A stretch of 31,570 bases of DNA from a virus. This document shows, piece after piece, positions 27,405-31,570 of the stretch (positions within the stretch are counted from its first letter, which is position 1; each line of letters opens with the position of its first letter). Made by a program: the position numbers and the translations under genes. The notes beneath the pieces are model-generated. The model had not been told where the DNA came from and made no database searches. It saw nothing but the letters and a program-made list of their open reading frames with translations. Location: positions 1 to 31,570 of the IMG/VR virus record IMGVR_UViG_3300043444_000170. One strand, written 5' to 3'.

Positions 27405-27586
27405 CACCGGGCGAGGGTACACGCAACTTTTACCGTCAGCAAGGCTATCTACAGGCCGTGACCGTAACCACGTCACTTATTGAGTCGCGTCAATGCTTCG
27501 ATTTCAAAACTAAAGGTAACTGTGATCACGGTGGCTGTTGGGCGTTGTATGAGTTGGCAAAAACTCTTGTCAAGGGAACTAACTAG
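27401..27586 (+). CDS. 61-aa cysteine-containing protein
   Basis: ATG 27401. RQQGYLQAVTVTTSLIESRQ then CFDFKTKGNCDHGGCWALYE with Cys, His and Cys that could bind zinc, and a helical end. It resembles the 29769 protein in having a small Cys/His cluster and a helix. Its TAG stop starts the TAGGCT box of the next gene. Confidence 0.68.
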   Translation: MTPGEGTRNFYRQQGYLQAVTVTTSLIESRQCFDFKTKGNCDHGGCWALYELAKTLVKGTN

Positions 27587-27595
27587 GCTAAGGTT
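27569..27595 (+). promoter_or_regulatory. Candidate leaderless promoter
   Basis: GTCA (27569-27572, within TTGTCA), 11 nt, TAGGCT (27584-27589, containing the upstream stop codon), 6 nt, ATG 27596. TAGGCT and the spacings equal those before the small terminase. A short AAGG lies only two bases from the ATG. Confidence 0.5.
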
Positions 27596-27841
27596 ATGGG
27601 ATTTTTTGACGGCCTTACTATGCCACAACCTGCTAAACGTGACTGCTACCTGCTAACGAAAGCTAACCAGCTCGGTCTATCTGACGCAGACAAGAAACAA
27701 TTGTTTGCGTTGGCTGACGATCTTGCGTGGTCGGCTTCTGCTTTGTGTGACGCTTTGAACCAGCGTGGTTTTGTTATTTCACGTGGTGTTATTGACCGTC
27801 ACCGTAAGCACGCTTGCCCGTGTTTCGATAAGGCGGCCTAA
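27596..27841 (+). CDS. Small helix-turn-helix protein with C-terminal zinc motif
   Basis: 81 aa. LTKANQLGLSDADKKQLFAL and SASALCDALNQRGFVISRGV form a helical DNA-binding-like domain; IDRHRKHACPCFDKAA ends with His and CxC. Similar proteins often precede a metallophosphoesterase in actinophages (from memory). It abuts the phosphoesterase gene (stop at 27841 overlaps its ATG). Confidence 0.7.
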   Translation: MGFFDGLTMPQPAKRDCYLLTKANQLGLSDADKKQLFALADDLAWSASALCDALNQRGFVISRGVIDRHRKHACPCFDKAA

Positions 27842-28998
27842 TGTTTGACAATATGTTGCCTCCTGCCCCGAAGGTTGAACCGCCGAAGGGTTGGCGGCCA
27901 GCCGTTGAGTTGGATGGTGACGAGGGTTGGGCGGTCACGCCTGGTATTCCGGCAGACGATAAACCTGATTTTGACGCGTTTCTGCTTGATGCTGGGTTTG
28001 ACCCGTCTGAGGTTGAGATTGTGGGTACGCCACGTACTTCGCGTTGGCAACGTTATGACGGGTCGTGGCTCACCTCGTATCGTTTCAACTTCCGCAAGCT
28101 CGGTACGGTCGTTGACCTGCCAGCGTTGCTGCAAGAAGTAAAGAAAACAAAGAAACCTACCCCTAAGCCGGTCGTATCTGATAAGGCTTTGGTTGTGTTG
28201 GTTGCTGACTTGCAGATTGGTAAGGGCGATCATCGTGGCGGCACTAAGGAACTGGTTGAGCGTGTGTATGCGGCGTTTGACCGTGTAGAGGCACAGGTGA
28301 AGTCTGGCCGCTATGAGCAGGTAATTGTTGCTGATATGGGTGATGTTGTTGAGTCGTTTACTAATAAGGCGGATCAGCAGCAGACTTTCACTAACGACCT
28401 TTCGATTATGCAGCAGGTTGATTTGGCTACTAGCTTGCTGTGGGATTTGTTGAAGCGTGTTACGCGCCTGTGTGACAACGTGACTTATGCGACGATTGCC
28501 AGTAATCATTGCCAGTTTCGGTTGCAGAAACAAACGGTGGGCCGACCTGGTGTAGACGATTGGGGCGTGGTTATAGCCCAACAGTTGGCCCGTCTAACAC
28601 GTGAAGTTGGTTTGCCGGTTCGTGTGCTTGTACCTGAACCGCATGACGAGTCGCTAGCGTTTGACGTATTCGGTGACGGCTTCCATGTTCTCGGCTTGTG
28701 GCATGGACACCAAAGCGGCCGACCTGATCAAGTGCCTGAATGGTGGCGTAAACAGGCTTTCGGGCAGCAACCTGTAGCCGGGGCAACTATCGGGCTTACA
28801 GGCCACTTTCATCACTTGCGTGTACAGGAACTAGGGCAAGCCCCGAATGGTGGTTCGCGCTGGTGGATTCAAGCCCCGACCCTAGACAACGGTTCTAATT
28901 GGTGGCGGTTGAACGCTGGCGAGGATTCAACACCTGGTTTAGCGGTATTTGAATTGGAGCGCGGAAAACACTACGCTGGAACAGTATTCAAGCTGTAG
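27841..28998 (+). CDS. Metallophosphoesterase-like nuclease/phosphatase
   Basis: 385 aa. A basic N-terminal region (EIVGTPRTSRWQRYDGSWLT, FNFRKLG) precedes a calcineurin-like core: VADLQIGKGDHRGG (first metal motif), IVADMGDVVES (second, GD), TIASNHCQFR (third, NH), LWHGHQSG (fourth, GH) and TGHFHHLRV (fifth, GHxH). The order matches SbcD/Mre11-like and phage phosphoesterases. Substrate could be DNA, a nucleotide or a host signal; unknown. It pairs with the HTH gene in one unit. Confidence 0.83.
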   Translation: MFDNMLPPAPKVEPPKGWRPAVELDGDEGWAVTPGIPADDKPDFDAFLLDAGFDPSEVEIVGTPRTSRWQRYDGSWLTSYRFNFRKLGTVVDLPALLQEVKKTKKPTPKPVVSDKALVVLVADLQIGKGDHRGGTKELVERVYAAFDRVEAQVKSGRYEQVIVADMGDVVESFTNKADQQQTFTNDLSIMQQVDLATSLLWDLLKRVTRLCDNVTYATIASNHCQFRLQKQTVGRPGVDDWGVVIAQQLARLTREVGLPVRVLVPEPHDESLAFDVFGDGFHVLGLWHGHQSGRPDQVPEWWRKQAFGQQPVAGATIGLTGHFHHLRVQELGQAPNGGSRWWIQAPTLDNGSNWWRLNAGEDSTPGLAVFELERGKHYAGTVFKL

Positions 28999-29017
28999 CC
29001 AGCAAGAAAGGGAAAAA

Positions 29018-29560
29018 TTGAAGGCTATAACCTGCGATCGTTGTGGTATCCAATTTGAAGTTAGCGACGATGCCTATACGCAACGCTTAACGCGTGGCGT
29101 TACTAATCCTGACTGGTGTTCGGATTGTCGCGGCTATAACCCGTCTACTGGTTGCCGTGGCTGGTCTGGTGATGTTGACGATAACTTTATGCCGTTGAAG
29201 AATGGCAAACCGTATCTGCCGGGTTTGCGTACTTGTGGTCGTGTTGATTGTGTTGTGAAAGCCCATATTGTTGGGCAGATACCTGACCGGCTACCTGTTG
29301 ACGTGCGTGGCTGTTGCGTGGAGGGTTGCGAACGGCCTCATAATGCGCGCGGTAAGTGCATGATGCATTACCGGCAGGATCACCGTACAGGCTTTCTTCA
29401 GCGTCGCGATGCGGCGATTAGTGAGGCTTTACAGTTTTTTACGGATACGCCTACTAAGAATTATTGTGCTGTGCCGTTGTGTGGGCAAAAGTTTCACGCT
29501 AAGGGGTTGTGTTTTCAACATTACCGCGCTGCCGTGTCTGCTATTGAAAGGGTGGCTTAA
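29018..29560 (+). CDS. Four-module zinc protein
   Basis: 180 aa from TTG 29018, preceded by AAAGGGAAAAA. Module 1: CDRC (6-9) and CSDC (34-37). Module 2: CGRVDCVVKAHIVG (73-86) with the C-x4-C-x4-H spacing shared with the protein at 25246. Modules 3 and 4: C-x4-C-x9-C-x2-HY at 99-118 and 150-169. The last motif also appears twice in the 29971 product. Probably a DNA- or RNA-binding or nuclease-derived accessory protein; function not recognised. Confidence 0.72.
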   Translation: MKAITCDRCGIQFEVSDDAYTQRLTRGVTNPDWCSDCRGYNPSTGCRGWSGDVDDNFMPLKNGKPYLPGLRTCGRVDCVVKAHIVGQIPDRLPVDVRGCCVEGCERPHNARGKCMMHYRQDHRTGFLQRRDAAISEALQFFTDTPTKNYCAVPLCGQKFHAKGLCFQHYRAAVSAIERVA

Positions 29561-29772
29561 TGCCTGATTGTACGATGTGCCTGGATTGTTTCGGGCATGA
29601 TAACGACACCGAATATACGGCTGGGTTTCGTGCTGGGGCAGCTTCTGAGCGTGAACGCATACTCAAACTGTTAGAACCTTATGTAGGTTGCCGAGATGAA
29701 CTCTGCTACCCGTATTGCTCGTGCCGACGCTCAGAATTTGCCATCGCTCTTATCAAGGAAGAGAACAAGTGA
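29560..29772 (+). CDS. 70-aa small protein, Cys-rich with RxRI helix
   Basis: ATG 29560 in a TAATG overlap. CTMCLDCFGHDNDTEY, then TAGFRAGAASERERILKLLE, then a second Cys cluster CRDELCYPYCSC and IALIKEENK. Same family as 27038 and 29769. Probably zinc-binding; unknown role. Confidence 0.7.
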   Translation: MPDCTMCLDCFGHDNDTEYTAGFRAGAASERERILKLLEPYVGCRDELCYPYCSCRRSEFAIALIKEENK

Positions 29773-29978
29773 CCGCGCTTGACTTCTACTACGAGAAACG
29801 TGACTGCCCTGAATGTGTCGGCTATCAAAAAAACTGTGACCACTTTTGGGCTGGTCATGTTGTCGGCCGAGAGGTTGGCAGGTTACGCGAACAGGAACGC
29901 ATTATCAAACTGTTAGAAGTCAACGATCACTACAGCGTAGATTGGCTAATCGAACTTATTAAGGGCGCTAATGAGTAA
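29769..29978 (+). CDS. 69-aa small protein, Cys/His cluster with RxRI helix
   Basis: GTG 29769, GTGA-coupled to the previous stop. CPECVGYQKNCDHFW may bind zinc; GREVGRLREQERIIKLLEV and WLIELIKGANE are the family helices. Overlaps the next gene by 8 nt. Confidence 0.7.
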   Translation: MTALDFYYEKRDCPECVGYQKNCDHFWAGHVVGREVGRLREQERIIKLLEVNDHYSVDWLIELIKGANE

Positions 29979-30348
29979 GCGACTCACCGCCTCGCCAGCA
30001 ACCATAAACGAACTGTTAGCGGTATCCCGCATGGTTGACCGCCGTAACCCACCCGAATACTGCGGCCTACCCAAATGCGCCCGTACCCGTGTCGGCCGTA
30101 ACCTATGCCGCGCACACTATCTACAGTTATGGCGGTGGGCTAAAGAAACCGGTACAGACCTAAACCGCGACTATACGTTTACTGATCTACGCGGCATGGA
30201 ACGACCAGCTAGAGGTAACGCGTTGCGGTCTGCCGAATTGAATTGTGTTGTGTGTGGGTTGCGCGTGTATGCGCGAGGTTTCTGCCAACACCACTACAAC
30301 GCCTGGTACAAAACCGTGCTACGCGGCAAGAAAGAAAAAGAAAACTAA
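29971..30348 (+). CDS. Double C-C-C-H zinc-finger protein
   Basis: 125 aa. CGLPKCARTRVGRNLCRAHY (28-47 approximately) and CVVCGLRVYARGFCQHHY (near residue 92) are two copies of the C-x2/4-C-x9-C-x2-HY motif found in the 29018 protein. A linker with LWRWAKETGTDLNRDYTFTD separates them. The coding strand is A/C-rich, unlike most of the genome. Likely nucleic-acid binding; unrecognised. Confidence 0.72.
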   Translation: MSKRLTASPATINELLAVSRMVDRRNPPEYCGLPKCARTRVGRNLCRAHYLQLWRWAKETGTDLNRDYTFTDLRGMERPARGNALRSAELNCVVCGLRVYARGFCQHHYNAWYKTVLRGKKEKEN

Positions 30349-30521
30349 TGCCAACCTATGACTTTCGCTGTAATACCTGTGACGCTACTGCTACGGTCGC
30401 TACACGCCTAACAGAAACCCTTACTAGCCCGGTGTGTGTGAAGTGTGCGTTAGAGATGGTTCGTGTCTACGGTGTGGGTGCTGTGACGTTTAAAGGAACT
30501 GGTTGGGGTAAAGACCGATGA
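30348..30521 (+). CDS. FmdB-type zinc-ribbon protein
   Basis: 57 aa from ATG 30348 (TAATG). MPTYDFRCNTCDATATVAT, then PVCVKCALEMVRVYGVGAV and a terminal TFKGTGWGKDR match the FmdB zinc-ribbon pattern (MPxYxYxC..C, C..C, F.G.GW). Often called regulatory; biochemical role unproven. Confidence 0.8.
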   Translation: MPTYDFRCNTCDATATVATRLTETLTSPVCVKCALEMVRVYGVGAVTFKGTGWGKDR

Positions 30522-30769
30522 GTTATGCAAGATGGGGTAATGATTCAAGCGTGTACGTCTTTGAGTCCTGTAGCGGTGGGCTTGAATGTTGTGGCTGTTT
30601 CTTAAGCGGAGTATCCGGCCCTAGCCCAAGGTTCGCTACGTCGGGTGAAATGATTGCTCACCTAAACGAACACCGAGCTGCCGGTGATCTAGTCCCCGAA
30701 TACTGTATTGAACAAATCCTTGAAGATCACCCAGACCAAACCGCAACAATTCAAGGTGAACCAAAGTGA
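30518..30769 (+). CDS. Small conserved actinophage-type protein
   Basis: 83 aa, ATGA-coupled. MSYARWGNDSSVYVFESCSG, GGLECCGCFLSG, FATSGEMIAHLNEHRAAGDL and VPEYCIEQILED follow a pattern common in small actinophage proteins: an N-terminal MSY.RW segment, a Cys-rich hairpin and a helix with HL..H. Function unknown; possible zinc binding. Confidence 0.72.
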   Translation: MSYARWGNDSSVYVFESCSGGLECCGCFLSGVSGPSPRFATSGEMIAHLNEHRAAGDLVPEYCIEQILEDHPDQTATIQGEPK

Positions 30770-30936
30770 GGTTATGCGTCTGCCCTATCTGTGGCACAAC
30801 AGGCAAAGCCACCTACCCGTACACCACTTTTACCAGCCAACACCTACACCCGATACGCCGCTACCTTAAAGGGATACGGTATGCCCGACACTATCAAGCA
30901 TGGCTAACCGACTACTGGAAAACCGTAGACCGATAG
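30766..30936 (+). CDS. 56-aa basic protein, possible zinc ligand
   Basis: GTG 30766 in a GTGA overlap; stop TAG 30936. MRLCVCPICGTTGKATYPYT has C-x-C-x2-C, then a basic Tyr-rich tail (LHPIRRYLKGIRYARHYQAW). Too small for confident family assignment. Coupling to the preceding gene supports translation. Confidence 0.55.
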   Translation: MRLCVCPICGTTGKATYPYTTFTSQHLHPIRRYLKGIRYARHYQAWLTDYWKTVDR

Positions 30937-31044
30937 CCCTCGCCAAACAGCTACACAGTCAGCAGGGACTTCACTAACCGGAACGCAACCAAACCAGGTC
31001 ACTAACCAAACGGCTACAGCCAGCCTACAAGACGAAAGAAAACA
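30937..31044 (+). other. 108-bp spacer before the HNH gene
   Basis: No gene seen. A/C-rich, with TCACTAACC repeated at 30971-30979 and 30999-31007. No clear promoter. The next gene has a purine-rich GACGAAAGAAAA ribosome binding site. Confidence 0.6.
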
Positions 31045-31377
31045 ATGAAGTTTCGCCGACCCTGCCTAGACTGCGGACAACTAGGCGAACCAGGCGAATC
31101 ACGCTGCCCTACACACCAGCAACGTATAGACGGCCTCAACGCATTACGACGAGAACAAATAAAGAAACAGTCAGGGCAATACTCAGGCAGCTATCAACGT
31201 CTAGCCCGAATAATCCGTGCCACCGCACAAACCTGCCATTTATGTGGCGAAGGGCCACGCTACGGCGATCCATGGGAAGCCGACCACCTCAACCCCGGCA
31301 CACCAGTCACCTCACTATCAGACCTCGCACCAGCACACCGATCCTGCAACGGTGCTAGAGGCAACAAACCCCTATAG
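31045..31377 (+). CDS. HNH endonuclease of the packaging cassette
   Basis: 110 aa. An N-terminal zinc motif CLDCGQLGEPGESRCPTH, then CHLCGEGPRYGDPWEADHL and LAPAHRSCNGARGNKP form the HNH core (CxxC, DH, H, CN). Such HNH genes beside terS-terL-portal are required for cos cleavage in phages such as HK97 (gp74). On the circular genome it lies about 130 bp upstream of the small terminase, so it belongs to packaging, not to the selfish HNH genes. Strongly A/C-rich coding strand. Confidence 0.88.
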   Translation: MKFRRPCLDCGQLGEPGESRCPTHQQRIDGLNALRREQIKKQSGQYSGSYQRLARIIRATAQTCHLCGEGPRYGDPWEADHLNPGTPVTSLSDLAPAHRSCNGARGNKPL

Positions 31378-31570
31378 ACCCCCCTCCCCTAGATACGGGG
31401 GGTGGGTGATTCACACAGCAGCACAACGAAGAACACCCCGACCGCACTTTCTCGCACCTATCCGCGGTTGAAACCGTTTGAAGTCGGGCGGTTTTGTTAG
31501 GCTGGTTGTATGGGTAATCCACCGAAGCCAGCTGAGCTAAAGATTTTGCAGGGCAATCCTGGTAAGCGTG
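31365..31570. repeat. Terminal redundancy, copy 2
   Basis: Matches 1-206 with differences at 31447 (C), 31466 (G) and 31471 (A). In this copy CGGTT-GA-AACCG (31465-31476) is a perfect inverted repeat that copy 1 lacks. Confidence 0.95.
31510..31570 (+). CDS. terS: Terminase small subunit, 5' part (same gene as 146-586)
   Basis: First 20 codons of the small terminase gene, cut by the window end. They are identical to 146-206. This is the second view of the same circular locus, not a truncated duplicate. Confidence 0.9.
   Translation, partial: MGNPPKPAELKILQGNPGKR

Noticed and set aside
27838-28581. Minus-strand open frame of 247 codons opposite the metallophosphoesterase
   Set aside because: Opposite a gene with all five metal motifs; the product has no recognisable pattern and no promoter or ribosome binding site. 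Treated as a shadow.

Overview
The window reads as one complete genome of a small tailed phage (siphovirus) of an actinobacterium. The first 206 bases recur at the end with 3 mismatches, so the unit is a circular or circularly permuted genome of about 31.36 kb cut near its packaging region. A phage-borne WhiB (a family confined to Actinobacteria and their phages) gives the host phylum. GC is roughly 50%, lower than in phages of high-GC soil actinobacteria; a freshwater actinobacterial host is my inference only. I see no integrase, repressor, DNA polymerase, primase, helicase or tRNA.

Layout. 0.1-5.8 kb: packaging and head genes (P27-type small terminase, large terminase, portal, a beta-rich virion-like protein, a three-part prohead protease, a 52-aa protein, terminator). 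5.9-7.3 kb: HK97-type major capsid gene as its own unit, with a candidate leader peptide. 7.2-8.2 kb: an antisense HNH endonuclease and a 44-aa gene with its own promoter and terminator. 8.2-10.4 kb: two glycosyltransferases and a TagD-like nucleotidyltransferase inside the structural region. 10.4-12.3 kb: connector, tail terminator, tail tube and a tail chaperone with a -1 frameshift site. 12.3-12.7 kb: an antisense orphan gene. 12.8-20.7 kb: gp10-like protein, tape measure, minor tail proteins, three tandem paralogous tail-tip proteins, M23 endolysin and two small membrane proteins. 20.7-21.6 kb: whiB (minus) divergent from a second HNH gene. 21.6-23.9 kb: YqaJ exonuclease, annealing-type protein, helper and HNH nuclease. 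23.9-26.3 kb: hairpin-rich spacer, O-like initiator containing iterons, P-like loader, zinc protein, single-strand-binding protein, RusA resolvase. 26.3-31.4 kb: many small proteins, an HTH/metallophosphoesterase pair, zinc-finger proteins, and an HNH nuclease that abuts the small terminase across the circular junction.

How it works together. Replication looks lambda-like: an initiator gene carries three 15-bp dyad iterons followed by an A-rich stretch with a duplicated 13-mer, and a loader gene follows, so the host replisome is presumably recruited. Two promoter classes are visible. One is apparently leaderless (GTC[A/G]-N11-TANNNT-N6/7-start), often sharing the upstream gene's stop codon. 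The other is TTGAC-N20-ATAC with a normal ribosome binding site (44-aa gene, antisense orphan, whiB).

The most notable items are the in-gene origin, a roughly 60-base leader shared by two unrelated HNH genes with covarying hairpin pairs and an identical 8-codon upstream ORF, the leaderless promoter family, and the glycosylation cassette.
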